Positions 1 to 8,593 of a DNA stretch of 36,211 bases are shown here, piece after piece. Source of the stretch: Psychrobium sp. (lineage in GTDB: Bacteria; Pseudomonadota; Gammaproteobacteria; Enterobacterales; Psychrobiaceae); the NCBI GenBank assembly GCA_013214905.1, contig JABSRV010000015.1, forward strand, positions 1-36,211. Reading direction: 5' to 3'. Position 1 is the stretch's first letter; every line of letters starts with the position of its first letter. A program made the translations under genes and the position numbers. The notes beneath the pieces were generated by a model. The model did no database searches. It was not told the DNA's origin and worked only from the letters and a program-made list of their open reading frames with translations.

Positions 1-1
1 A

Positions 2-154
2 ACGGTTAATGGCGCGATAGCTCATTTTAAAGGTTGGATTAACGGAAAAATGAAAGGGGTTGCAACAAAGTATTTATTGAATTATCTAGCTTGGTTTAGA
101 GAAAGTAACGCTAAGCTAGATAATAAGCAAATATTGGAAGCGGCTTATAGATGA
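2..154 (+). mobile_element. IS1595-family (ISXO2-like) transposase, C-terminal remnant
   Basis: The reading frame is open from base 2 and ends at TGA 152-154, giving 50 residues and no visible start because the gene enters from outside the window. The stretch HFKGWINGKMKGVATKYLLN, followed by YLAWFRE, resembles the C-terminal end of DDE transposases of the IS1595/ISXO2 group, which typically have an F/W-K-G-V/I-S/T-T-K-Y-L-x-N-Y-L-x-W pattern. The catalytic residues would lie upstream, outside the window. No terminal inverted repeat can be recognised downstream: the next gene remnant begins at once, its ATG overlapping this stop (ATGA). It is either the end of a larger element or an already truncated copy. 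Family assignment rests on this short motif only. Confidence 0.6.
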
Positions 155-789
155 CAACAGTATTCTGGAGCAGATCCTTGGTTTTACGCGACGGCTATCC
201 TAGCCATTTAAATTTATGGTATTGGCAAGGGCGGTTTTGGTGGTGCAATGGGCATTAGCCATTGCGCCAATGCAAGCTGCGGCGATCTTGTTGCCCGGTG
301 GTTTATCGGCATTGGTTTGGCGGGGTTGTTAATGGGGATTATTCCTGCCGCTGGTTTGAGTATTGTCATCGGGGATTGTCATTGCTCTTTTGTTTGCAAT
401 ACCTGTTGGGTAATAAGCGCTCTTTTGCTAGTAACAATGTATGGCTATGGAGTATGTTAGTTGGCTTTTCTAGCACGACTATTCATGCCGGTGGTGGCCC
501 TATCAGTATCTATCTATTGCCAACAAAGTTGGATAAATTGACGCTGATTACCACCATGGCTGTATTGTTTTGTGTTATAAATCTGGCTAAGTTAGTGCCT
601 TATACATTGCTTGGTAATTTTGACCGTACTAATTTGCTAACCGCGTTGGTATTGATGCCGCTCGCACCAATTGGTGTAAAGATAGGGGGGGTGTTATTAC
701 ACCGCGCCAGCGAAGCATTAATTTATCGCTTGAGTTACCTGTTCTTGTTTTTGTCAGGCACTAAGTTATTGGGTGACGGCTTTGGCTAG
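151..789 (+). pseudogene. TauE/SafE family sulfite/anion exporter, frameshifted pseudogene
   Basis: Remnant of a TauE/SafE (TSUP) membrane permease, a family that moves sulfite, sulfoacetate or related anions. Recognisable pieces lie in three different frames. MTTVFWS (from 151) continues one frame over as DPWFYATAILAI, a TAA stop, then IYGIGKGGFGGAMGIS, the usual N-terminal signature. PMQAAAILLP is in the third frame, GLLMGIIPAAGLSIVIG in the second, and a long C-terminal part (about 390-786: VGFSSTTIHAGGGPISIYLL to LFLSGTKLLGDGFG) is clean in the first. The AGGGP motif of the second repeat is intact. A segment after the first repeat also seems to be missing. At least three frameshifts and one internal stop make a functional product very unlikely. 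It lies directly behind the transposase remnant. Confidence 0.8.
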
Positions 790-803
790 AGCGAAAGCAG
801 AAC

Positions 804-824
804 CCTTATGCCAGTGGCATAAGG
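804..824. repeat. Short perfect hairpin
   Basis: A 9-bp perfect inverted repeat, CCTTATGCC-AGT-GGCATAAGG, lies in the gap between the TauE remnant and the convergent cyclase gene. There is no T-run on either side, so it is not a clear intrinsic terminator, although its position between convergent genes would suit one. Confidence 0.4.
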
Positions 825-880
825 AAGTCAGCTAAAGCAGTGATGTAGGTACTCAGGTTTTGTCTCGAACTGAAAACCTG

Positions 881-908
881 CACTGCAATTCCAATGATTT
901 TGGGTATA
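881..908 (-). repeat. Dispersed intergenic repeat, copy 1
   Basis: The minus-strand sequence of these 28 bases (beginning TATACCCAAAATCATT) is identical to 23578-23605. Beyond the perfect core, a further ~25 bases (to about 855) show a weaker match to the second copy, including TTCGA and CCTGAG. Both copies are intergenic, which suits a REP/MITE-like family scattered in the genome. Confidence 0.75.
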
Positions 909-950
909 GATCGCGCGAGAATTTCATGTGTGAATTATTCTTTAGGTTGA

Positions 951-1967
951 TTAACGATGCTGATGCTTAAAAGGCGTGGTGTTGCTATCTGGGTCATTGC
1001 TGGCGACGCTGCAAACAGCCATCACTCTGGCTGGACCACCGGTGCCGCCAACATGGTTTAATGCGCCAACCATTAATGAACAGTCACCTTGCTTTTCTGC
1101 TAATAGCGATAAATTGGTTAGGTTTTCAACAATTAAAATGTCGCGTTGATAAAGGCGTACATGTGCTGGCCATGAGTTACTCCACTTGTCATCACTACCT
1201 TTGGCGCCTTGGCCTGAATCTGTACTAAAGCTGTCAGCAGCGATACCCGAAATTTTAACGTTTTTTTCATCCATAATTTTGATGATTTCTTCAATCGCTT
1301 CGCTGGTAAAACCAGGGTGGTTTAGGCCATTGACATAGCGTGACGTATCCCAATCCTCAGTGCCAGAAAAATAGAATTGCTCCCAGCCTACACGACCAAC
1401 TAACCATGAACCGTCAGTGATTTTGTCTGCGACTGCGCGAATGTCTTCGGCTCTTATTGTCGCCATTGATGAGTCGGAAAAATCGGTGATGTTTAAGTCT
1501 GGGCTTGGCAGCCCGTTATTTTTTGCTAACTCTTTCTTAACCCGCGCAGATACGTCAATCAGCACTATATTACCGGTGAGTTGTTCGCTGCCTAACTCGT
1601 GCGCTGCTTTACGTTTGTTAAAACTGATACTGCCTTGTTCACTGCTATCTTCATTATTTCTATAATGATTAGGGGCGTTAAAACTGGTGCCATTATGCTC
1701 TTGTATCAAGATCGCCCGGCTATTGAAGTGGCCTTGGCTCGTTGCCCACTTATCTATAGGGTAGAGAATTGCTTGCTGATAAAACCCTGCAATGGGTGTG
1801 CTATCACCAATCGGACGCGCTAAGTCTGGTTTAGTGGCGTCACTGGCGCTGGGTGAAAATGTCGGAATAGGGTGACTAAGATCGATGAACTCGAGATTAC
1901 TGGCTGGACTCATTGAGGCACAACCAGCATTTAATAAGACAGCAAGACCAAGCATTAATTTTTTCAT
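951..1967 (-). CDS. Cyclase-family (kynurenine formamidase-like) lipoprotein
   Basis: A 338-residue protein with a lipoprotein signal (MKKLMLGLAVLLNAGCAS; the Cys at about residue 16 would be lipidated), so probably exported and membrane-anchored. The body resembles the cyclase/kynurenine formamidase-like family (PF04199), metal-dependent hydrolases of small cyclic or amide substrates. It has the early DLSHPIPTFSP segment and the metal-site region HNGTSFNAPNHY. The family motif is HxGTHxDxPxH; here the second His is Ser and the Asp is Asn, so the standard metal site is altered. The start is preceded by AAAGGAA on the minus strand. It is transcribed divergently from the LysR gene at 2111, its likely regulator. 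Substrate unknown. The family call is good, the activity uncertain. Confidence 0.75.
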   Translation of the reverse strand: MKKLMLGLAVLLNAGCASMSPASNLEFIDLSHPIPTFSPSASDATKPDLARPIGDSTPIAGFYQQAILYPIDKWATSQGHFNSRAILIQEHNGTSFNAPNHYRNNEDSSEQGSISFNKRKAAHELGSEQLTGNIVLIDVSARVKKELAKNNGLPSPDLNITDFSDSSMATIRAEDIRAVADKITDGSWLVGRVGWEQFYFSGTEDWDTSRYVNGLNHPGFTSEAIEEIIKIMDEKNVKISGIAADSFSTDSGQGAKGSDDKWSNSWPAHVRLYQRDILIVENLTNLSLLAEKQGDCSLMVGALNHVGGTGGPARVMAVCSVASNDPDSNTTPFKHQHR

Positions 1968-2012
1968 CGTTGTATTCCTTTATATAGAAGCAAATTTATT
2001 TACTGAGGCAAT

Positions 2013-2065
2013 AGTAACTGTTAGTTACTTGTGATTGAATGTCACTATCATCACTATAATTGTGA
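2013..2065. promoter_or_regulatory. Cluster of dyads between the divergent cyclase and LysR genes
   Basis: Three inverted repeats sit in the 143-bp divergent intergenic region: AGTAAC-N5-GTTACT (2013-2029), GTGA-N7-TCAC (2031-2045) and TCAC-N7-GTGA (2051-2065). LysR-type proteins bind T-N11-A-like dyads in such positions, so these are candidate operators for the adjacent regulator. Binding is inferred, not shown. Confidence 0.45.
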
Positions 2066-2110
2066 CGAAATATCACTAATGAAAGGTTAACCTCATGAAA
2101 AGCATCATGG

Positions 2111-3067
2111 ATGGATAAATTAAATCTATTAAAATTGTTTGTTAATGCCGTAGAGCATAGGGGATTTGCCGCTGCCGCCAATCATTTGGGATTGTCAGCC
2201 TCGACAATAAGCAAAGGTATTGCAAGGCTTGAAGAGAGCATTAATATTAAGCTGTTTAATCGTTCTACTCGGCAAGTACATTTAACCGATGCCGGCGTGA
2301 AATATTTGGTGATAGCTCGGCGCATTGTGCTCGATTTAGAGCAGTGTGAGCGTGAACTCCAACAAAATAATGATCTGCCGTGTGGCAAGGTGAAGATTAA
2401 TTTACCAGTCTCTTATGGGCGCCTTTATGTCTTGCCGCTATTACAGGAATTCATTGGCTTATATCCTGAAATAGAATTAGAACTTTCTTTTAACGATAGT
2501 TATGTCGATATTTTGGAGCAGGGCATTGATGTTGCTATTCGTAGTGGTAAGTTAGAAGACCAGCGATTGGTGGCTAGAAAAATAAGTCCTATTGATTTTT
2601 TAATATGCGCCTCTCCCGGCTACATTGCAAAGCATGGGCTACCAGCATCAGCAGATGATTATTCGCAACACACTTGGATAAGATTTAAATATCGGCAATC
2701 AGGACGCTTGATGCCGATTAGCGTTGATGAAGGCAGCGGCTTACAATTGCATGATCCTGGGCAGCAGTTTATTGTTGACGATGGAGAGGCCCTTGCACAA
2801 CTTTGCGCCCAAGGGCTTGGATTAACCCAGTTGCCTCATTTTATAGCAAGAGATTGGCTTGCAAGGAAAGAAATAGTCACAATATCGCCAGCGCTTCGTA
2901 CTTCCGAAGGTGTGTATTGTGTCTATCCAAAAAGAGAGTTTTTACCACAAAAAAATCGTATTCTAATCGATTTTTTGGTGAGTAAAATCGAAGAAAGTGG
3001 CGAGAGTACTTATCATACATGGGCTGGAAATGTCGTAGTGATGGAGCCTCCATCAGGAACAGTCTAG
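2111..3067 (+). CDS. LysR-family transcriptional regulator
   Basis: A 318-residue DNA-binding regulator. Residues 1-60 form the LysR winged helix-turn-helix, with AAANHLGLSASTISKGIARL as the recognition region and LFNRSTRQVHLTDAG as the wing. Residues 90-295 form the periplasmic-binding-like effector domain (VKINLPVSYGRLYVLPLL, then an IEL-type central region). The ATG at 2111 was chosen because LysR homology begins right there; the upstream ATG at 2095 leads to TAA after seven codons. It is divergent from the cyclase-family lipoprotein, the usual arrangement of a LysR regulator and its target. The subgroup resembles the AaeR/DmlR-like (CrgA-type) proteins. Effector unknown. Immediately downstream lies the truncated sensor pseudogene. 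Confidence 0.88.
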   Translation: MDKLNLLKLFVNAVEHRGFAAAANHLGLSASTISKGIARLEESINIKLFNRSTRQVHLTDAGVKYLVIARRIVLDLEQCERELQQNNDLPCGKVKINLPVSYGRLYVLPLLQEFIGLYPEIELELSFNDSYVDILEQGIDVAIRSGKLEDQRLVARKISPIDFLICASPGYIAKHGLPASADDYSQHTWIRFKYRQSGRLMPISVDEGSGLQLHDPGQQFIVDDGEALAQLCAQGLGLTQLPHFIARDWLARKEIVTISPALRTSEGVYCVYPKREFLPQKNRILIDFLVSKIEESGESTYHTWAGNVVVMEPPSGTV

Positions 3068-3108
3068 ACAAAAAATTAACATAGCGAGTGCTGAGATGGC
3101 CTAGTCGC

Positions 3109-5720
3109 TAATGAATTTAATAGTGGTGCCTTTAGTAAATTACGAGACAATCGACTTGTTTATGGCTCAACTTGAGGCGTTATCATTTTTTCGCCACTAG
3201 ACTTTATTGCCAAAAATAGCATTATTGAAGATTTTAAAGTCAATTTGATCAACATTAAATTGATGTCTGACAAGCAAAAAAAATATGGTTTGTCAGATCA
3301 ACTTAACTTAACTCCATTGATCTGGCTCATGAAGATTACGGTTTGATGCTTGAATTTTCCACGCTGCATTATTTAAAACAAGCAGCAACGAGATATAACA
3401 TTGAGTTAAATGGCCCAGAAAAACTATTGTTCAAGCAAGTTAAAGAGAATGAATTATTTTTGCCTAAACTGTCCCCAGGGAGCTATACGCTAACTATTGT
3501 GGCGACTCATCCGGTGAGCAAAGTCAGCCACTAGTTTTGTCAATTCACAGCCATTACGCATTATGGGGGTCACCGCTAGCGAAATTTATTCTCATTATCA
3601 GCTTTTTATTATTGCTGATTAGCTACATCGTTCGCCGTAATAAGCAGCAACGTTTTTTAATGCGTGCGCATAGAAAAAGTAAAGCCAGTGAACGAAAAAT
3701 GCAATTGGCTCTAACGAGTAGTAATCGTGGAATTTGGGATTATAAAATAGACGAGAATCAATTATATGAAGACCGAATATGCAAAGAATTGGGCTACGAT
3801 ACGCTAAGCCCTCCATTTGAGGCAAAACAACATCTTCGCTTAATACACCCCGATGATTTTCCGTTGTTAGAGCCGCAATGGCAAAATTTCATTATGGGCA
3901 ACATCGATAATATTGATTTTTCTTATCAGATGTTAAGCAAGTCAGGGAAATGGAATTGGTATCGTGACGTTGGTCGTGTGATTGAACGAGACGCGCAGGG
4001 TAAACCGACACGAGTATCGGGTATTTATACCAATATTACGCAGAGTAAAGTGTCTGAAGCGAACGCTATATTATTCGGTGAAGCCTTTAGTAAAATCAAT
4101 GACTGGGTACTTATTCTTGACAGCAAGGGCATGGCAGTCACCGCCAATAGCGCATTTCTAAAGACCTTTTTATTGGATGACAAATCGTTGGTTCCAAGTT
4201 TTAAAGATTATCTAAAAGCGTTGGGGCAGCAGCAGTTTAAGAAGTTTAAACGTATCATGTCCAAGCTCTAAGCTGGCAATAGTAGGAGTGGTGAAATTGT
4301 TATCGTCAGCTAAGAAAAGGCGCAGCATCCTGTATTAGTGCGCATTAACGCGATTGCGAAATAAAATGACTTCATTACAAATTATGTCATTGTGTTGTCT
4401 GATATTACCAGTCAAAAAAATGCCGAAGAAAAGCTGCGTTTTCTAGCCAATTATGACTTTTTAACTAATTTTCCGAATCGAAAGTTAGTGCTGGAAAAAA
4501 TTGGTCATAGCATCAAGGCCTATAAATATAATCGTAAAAAAAGCGCTTTATTCTTTATCGATTTAGACAAATTTAAACAGGTTAATGATTCACTGGGTCA
4601 TAGTGCCGGTGATGAACTTTTGTGTGGTGTGGCTGATATTTTGGTCAGCAACGTTAAATCACGTGATATCGTTGCTAGGCAAAGCGGCGATGAATTTATG
4701 ATTTTGATTAACGATTTTTCATCAATTGATAATCTTAGTCATTTGGCTCAACGCCTAAACCAATGCTTATCGATTCCTGTAGAAATACAAGGTACGCAAG
4801 TGAGTATTACCTCAAGCATCGGTATTGCAATTTTTCCTGACGACGGTAAAAACTCTGACGATTTAATTCAAAAATCCGACTGGGCGATGATTCACGCTAA
4901 AAATTCGGGACGTAGTCAATTTCAGTTCTTTACTCAAAACATGACCGATAAAGCGCAAGCACGATTGAAACTCGAAGCCGATTTACGCCAAGCGGTAGCG
5001 GATAATAAATTGATAAATTATTATCAGCCAATCATGCAATGTGAGGGAAATAGGGTATTAGGTTTCGAGTTATTGTTACGTTGGCCAACGGACAATGGCA
5101 TGATATCTCCTGGAGTATTTATACCGGTTGCAGAAGATATTGGCTTGATTAGCCAAATGACTGAAGACGCAGTAGAACGTGCACTACAAGACTACTCAGC
5201 ATTAGAAAAAGTACATGCTGACATATATATATCAATTAACCTATCGACCATTCACATATTGCAAAAAGGCTTGTCGGACACATTGGAAAGTCTGTTGGAA
5301 AAATATGACTTACCAGCAAAAGTATTGCGTTTAGAAATTACCGAAGGCATTTTATTTGCCGATCATGATATCGCTCTTATTCGTTTGCGAGAGCTAATGG
5401 CTTGCGGTTTTAAGTTATTGCTCGATGATTTTTGCACTGGATATTCGTCTTTTACTTATCTTAGTCAATTCCCGATTGATGTATTAAAGATTGACCAAAG
5501 TTTTGTATTTGACATTGATTCTAACCCTATGAACAAAGCAATTATTAAATCCATCGTATCGTTAGCAGAGAATATTAACTTAAGTTGCATTGCTGAAGGT
5601 GTTGAAACACAAGAACAACTGGACTATTTGCAAAGCTTGAGTTGCAAAAATATTCAAGGATATTTCTTTTCCAAGCCAAAACCATTGCATGAATTGGTTC
5701 AAGGCCTTATCGTACCTTAA
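3109..5720 (+). pseudogene. Decayed sensor diguanylate cyclase/phosphodiesterase (Y_Y_Y-TM-PAS-GGDEF-EAL)
   Basis: Remnant of the same architecture as the intact sensor at 15898-20349, cut off on the left directly behind the LysR gene, so the whole beta-propeller is missing. In order one sees the end of the propeller (FNSGAFSKLRDNRLVYGS, a TGA stop, GVIIFSPLDF), a frameshift near 3310, the Y_Y_Y part (YNIELNGPEKLLF; LSPGSYTLTIVATHP), another frameshift near 3530, a membrane segment (FILIISFLLLLISYIV), a PAS domain, then three in-frame TAA stops (4269, 4311 and 4362 region), GGDEF (RQSGDEF) and EAL (FELLLRW, LEITEG, DDFCTGYSS, KIDQSFV). Reading continues in one frame across the three TAAs, and glutamine (CAA) would fit all three. 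The 442-codon GGDEF-EAL tail (4392-5720) is clean but has only a GTG inside the PAS end as a start and no evident ribosome site. SGDEF, ELL and DDFC depart from consensus. Confidence 0.85.
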
Positions 5721-5752
5721 TTTATTCATGTTTATAAATATCGGGTGTCATA

Positions 5753-7225
5753 GTGTCTAAGTATATTTTATCAATTGATCAAGGAACGACAAGTTCTAGG
5801 GCAATACTGTTTACTGAGCAAGGTGAGATAGCAGGGTGCGCGCAGCAAGAACTGTCGTTGCTTTATCCGAAAAATGGTTGGGTAGAGATTGACGGCAACC
5901 ACATTTTACAAAGTGTCTTAGACACTTGCCGTGACGTCTTACAACAATGTGCGGTAACAGCTGATCAAATTATTGGAATGGGCATTGCCAATCAACGGGA
6001 AACAACGCTGGTATGGCATAAAGACAGTGGCGTACCAATTTATAACGCTATTGTGTGGCAAGATCGTCGCACCGCTGGTTATTGTGATGAAATGCGCAAT
6101 ACCAAAATCACCAAAATGATCAGTGATAAAACGGGGCTGTTATTAGATCCTTATTTTTGTGCGTCCAAGTTACGCTGGATTCTAGATCACGTACCCAATG
6201 CAAAAGAGCAAGCGAGGCAAGGGCAGTTATTATTTGGCACCGTTGATAGTTTTTTGTTATGGCACCTCACTGCGGGAAAACAGCACAAAACAGACGCCAG
6301 TAATGCGTCTAGAACGTTGTTGTTTGATATTCATCGCCAATGTTGGGACGAGAAATTACTGAGTTTATTCGATATCCCAGCAAGCATGTTACCTGTTGTT
6401 ATGGACAACAGCGATGATTTTGGTGTGTGTGAACACTTCGGCGCACAAATACCGATTATGGCCATGGCGGGCGACCAACAGGCCGCACTAATCGGTCAAG
6501 CATGTTTTGAGCCAGGCATGGCTAAAAGCACCTACGGTACAGGGTGTTTTTTAATGCTAAATACCGGTCAGCAAGCCCTTAAATCGAATAATAAATTGTT
6601 AACCACCGTCGCTTATCGCATCAATGGCAAAACCAATTACGCGATTGAAGGCAGCATATTTATGGCGGGGGCAACGATTGGCTGGATAAAAGACGGCTTA
6701 AAAATGATTGAGCACGCACGAGATAGTCAATCGATTGCCAGTAAGATAACCCTTGATCATGGCGTGGTGTTAGTGCCAGCATTTACTGGATTGGGCGCAC
6801 CGTATTGGGACGCAGACGCCAGAGGCGCTATTTTAGGATTGACCAGAGATTCTGGCATTAACGAAATTGTTAGCGCGGCGTTGCAATCAGTTGCGTATCA
6901 AAGCAAAGATTTGCAATTGGCAATGCAAGCCGATGGTTTACCGACCACAAGTTTACGCGTAGACGGTGGCATGGTTGAAAATGACTGGCTAATGCAGTTT
7001 TTGGCCGACATGTTAAATGTTGAAGTACAGCGGCCAAAAATCACTGAAACAACGGCGCTGGGCATCGCTTATTTAGTGGGACTGCGCAGTGGTGTTTTTT
7101 CCTCTACAAAGCAGTTGCAAGACATGTGGCATTGCGAGAAATTATTTAAGCCAACTATCGATGCAACGACAAGAAACAAACTTTATCAACAATGGCTGGC
7201 GGCGATAAAAAAAGTGCAAGGCTAA
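5753..7225 (+). CDS. glpK: Glycerol kinase
   Basis: A 490-residue FGGY-family kinase that phosphorylates glycerol to sn-glycerol 3-phosphate with ATP in the cytoplasm. It aligns along its whole length with E. coli GlpK: SIDQGTTSSRAI at the N-terminus, NQRETTLVW, YNAIVWQDRRT, LLDPYF, GDQQAALIGQ, STYGTGCF, FTGLGAPYWD and RVDGGMVENDWLMQF. The start is GTG at 5753 (GTGTCTAAGTAT), 32 bases after the pseudogene; only a weak ribosome site is seen. The glycine/Arg loop that binds fructose-1,6-bisphosphate in E. coli GlpK (GGKGGTR) has no counterpart (FGAQIPIM follows directly), so FBP control is probably absent. No glpF or glpD is adjacent. It converges on the XRE-cupin regulator 12 bases away. Confidence 0.93.
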   Translation: MSKYILSIDQGTTSSRAILFTEQGEIAGCAQQELSLLYPKNGWVEIDGNHILQSVLDTCRDVLQQCAVTADQIIGMGIANQRETTLVWHKDSGVPIYNAIVWQDRRTAGYCDEMRNTKITKMISDKTGLLLDPYFCASKLRWILDHVPNAKEQARQGQLLFGTVDSFLLWHLTAGKQHKTDASNASRTLLFDIHRQCWDEKLLSLFDIPASMLPVVMDNSDDFGVCEHFGAQIPIMAMAGDQQAALIGQACFEPGMAKSTYGTGCFLMLNTGQQALKSNNKLLTTVAYRINGKTNYAIEGSIFMAGATIGWIKDGLKMIEHARDSQSIASKITLDHGVVLVPAFTGLGAPYWDADARGAILGLTRDSGINEIVSAALQSVAYQSKDLQLAMQADGLPTTSLRVDGGMVENDWLMQFLADMLNVEVQRPKITETTALGIAYLVGLRSGVFSSTKQLQDMWHCEKLFKPTIDATTRNKLYQQWLAAIKKVQG

Positions 7226-7236
7226 TGTCTTTTGAA

Positions 7237-7779
7237 TTAGTTGCTGGAGGTATCATGAACGCAAATAATCTTGCAATCGTTAGCTGTTTTATTGAAGAAA
7301 CGATGTGGTAGTAAGGTTGAAAATTGATAACTGTCACCTGTGGCTAATTTGTATTTACTGCCAGCAACCGTCAATTCAATAGCACCGTCAATGACGGTGC
7401 CTGTCTCTACGCCTTTCTTGATAGTCATCTGTGAACCCGAGTCACATCGCGCTTGGTAAGTCTTAATGAAAAAATTCACAGGGTAGTGTGAATCGCTTAT
7501 TCCTACCTGTTTGATAGTTGGGCGTTGATCGCTAATATTAATGAGTTCTTGTTCAAGATAGACGACTTTCTCTGGGAGAGATAATTCAACCATAAAAAAA
7601 TCACTGATACTCATTGAAACACCCGCCAATATTCGACTCAACGAGTTAATCGACGGACTGACTGTATTTCTTTCTATCATTGATATTGTGCTATTAGTCA
7701 GTCCTACCCGTTTGGCTAGCTCACGTTGTGATAAGCCATGAATTTCGCGAATTTTCTTGAGCTGTTCACCAACTTCCAT
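7237..7779 (-). CDS. XRE-family regulator with cupin domain (PuuR-like)
   Basis: A 180-residue regulator. Residues 5-62 are an XRE helix-turn-helix (LSQRELAKRVGLTNSTISMI, ERNTVSPSINSLSRIL). Residues 108-177 form a single-domain cupin (GSQMTIKKGVETGTVIDGAI to GDSYQFSTLLPHRFFN). This layout is that of PuuR-type repressors, which sense small metabolites such as polyamine-pathway intermediates. No polyamine genes are visible nearby, so the ligand and target are unknown. An inverted repeat just upstream of its start (7802-7827) suggests autoregulation. It is convergent with glpK (12-base gap). Confidence 0.87.
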   Translation of the reverse strand: MEVGEQLKKIREIHGLSQRELAKRVGLTNSTISMIERNTVSPSINSLSRILAGVSMSISDFFMVELSLPEKVVYLEQELINISDQRPTIKQVGISDSHYPVNFFIKTYQARCDSGSQMTIKKGVETGTVIDGAIELTVAGSKYKLATGDSYQFSTLLPHRFFNKTANDCKIICVHDTSSN

Positions 7780-7801
7780 CGCATACTACCTTTTAAAACA
7801 C

Positions 7802-7827
7802 TTTGCTTGATAATAAGCATAAGCAAA
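7802..7827. promoter_or_regulatory. Putative operator of the XRE-cupin regulator
   Basis: TTTGCTT at 7802-7808 is mirrored by AAGCA at 7815-7819 (TGCTT-N6-AAGCA) and again by AAGCAAA at 7821-7827 (TTTGCTT-N12-AAGCAAA). The nested dyads sit 23-48 bases upstream of the regulator's start codon, a normal place for an autoregulatory site. Apart from this dyad and the -10-like hexamer at 8057, I see nothing definite in the ~320-base gap up to 8097. Confidence 0.35.
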
Positions 7828-8056
7828 AATATACGATTTGGTAGTTTATCTTCGCTTTAACCACTATTAGTCGTCTGTTTATAAGGAGATAAGAACGTAA
7901 AATACGTCACCAATTTCTTTTTAAATAATTGTGTATTAGCTAGTTAGCTATATTGCTTGCACTGATTTGTACACTTTTAATTAGAAACCAAATAGCGTTG
8001 ATTCAAATTGTTCAACAGATTAATGCGTGATAACATTTTGGTTAGATGAGTGGTTA

Positions 8057-8062
8057 TATAAT
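8057..8062 (+). promoter_or_regulatory. Candidate -10 box for the small lipoprotein gene
   Basis: A perfect TATAAT lies 36 bases before the ATG at 8098. No convincing -35 at normal spacing was found (TTGGTT is only 13 bases away). If real, transcription would begin near 8069, favouring the ATG at 8098 over that at 8071. Confidence 0.35.
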
Positions 8063-8097
8063 GAATTTTTATGGAAAACACAACGAATGGAACCACA

Positions 8098-8574
8098 ATG
8101 AAATTTAGCTTAATGACAATAGCCCTGACGCTAGTTCTTAGTGGGTGCGCGAGCCAACAGCAACAACCTGCAAAAAGTGACCGCTATCTAAATGAAAGCC
8201 AGCGTCAATCGCAATGGGACAATTTTGTTGGTCATTGGCGTACGCAGCGTAGCAATGTTATCGGTGGTAAAAATACAATTACCATTAAACGCTTTAAGGA
8301 CGGCCGTTTTGTGATTCAGTTTAAAGTCTTTGATAAGCAAGAAATACTCAAAGAGGAACATCGTGAGATGGGCTTGTGGGGGATCTCAGGCGACATTTAT
8401 TTTACAATGTTTAAAGGATGGATCGAAAATGATCGATTTCAACCGGCTGATTCAAGCAAGGCCGCACATTATAATGCGTATCAAATTATTGAGCATGGTG
8501 CTGATAAGTTGACGTATAGGAGTTTGTCTTCTGATAATACGTTTTCATATCAGCGAATTGAGACGTTAAAATAG
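8098..8574 (+). CDS. Small lipoprotein of unknown function
   Basis: A 158-residue protein counted from the ATG at 8098, preferred because it begins a classical lipoprotein signal (MKFSLMTIALTLVLSGCAS) and is preceded by GGAACC. An in-frame ATG at 8071 would add nine polar residues before the signal. The mature part begins with a Gln-rich linker (SQQQQPAKSD) and then a compact domain with FVGHWRTQRSNVIGG, ITIKRFKDGRFVIQFKVF and GLWGISGDIYF. The alternation of short strands and the opening W-x-G/T pattern suggest a lipocalin-like or lipid-binding beta fold, but this is a guess from pattern only. It probably sits on the inner face of the outer membrane. It ends 19 bases before the convergent DUF2927 gene. 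Confidence 0.75.
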   Translation: MKFSLMTIALTLVLSGCASQQQQPAKSDRYLNESQRQSQWDNFVGHWRTQRSNVIGGKNTITIKRFKDGRFVIQFKVFDKQEILKEEHREMGLWGISGDIYFTMFKGWIENDRFQPADSSKAAHYNAYQIIEHGADKLTYRSLSSDNTFSYQRIETLK

Positions 8575-8593
8575 CAAAGGGCGAAACTAGAAA

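Noticed and set aside
248-460. Independent 70-residue protein
   Set aside because: It is one frame of the TauE pseudogene and changes from TauE-like to unrelated sequence part-way.
804-824. Hairpin as an intrinsic terminator
   Set aside because: No T-run follows on either strand; listed only as an inverted repeat.
2095-2118. Seven-codon leader peptide before the LysR gene
   Set aside because: A short ATG frame with no ribosome site or attenuator hairpin; chance.
4269-4364. Possible stop-codon reassignment or readthrough of TAA as Gln
   Set aside because: Intact genes here (glpK, the deacetylase-like gene, the 1,483-residue sensor) end normally at TAA, and the same locus has frameshifts and a deletion, so decay explains it.
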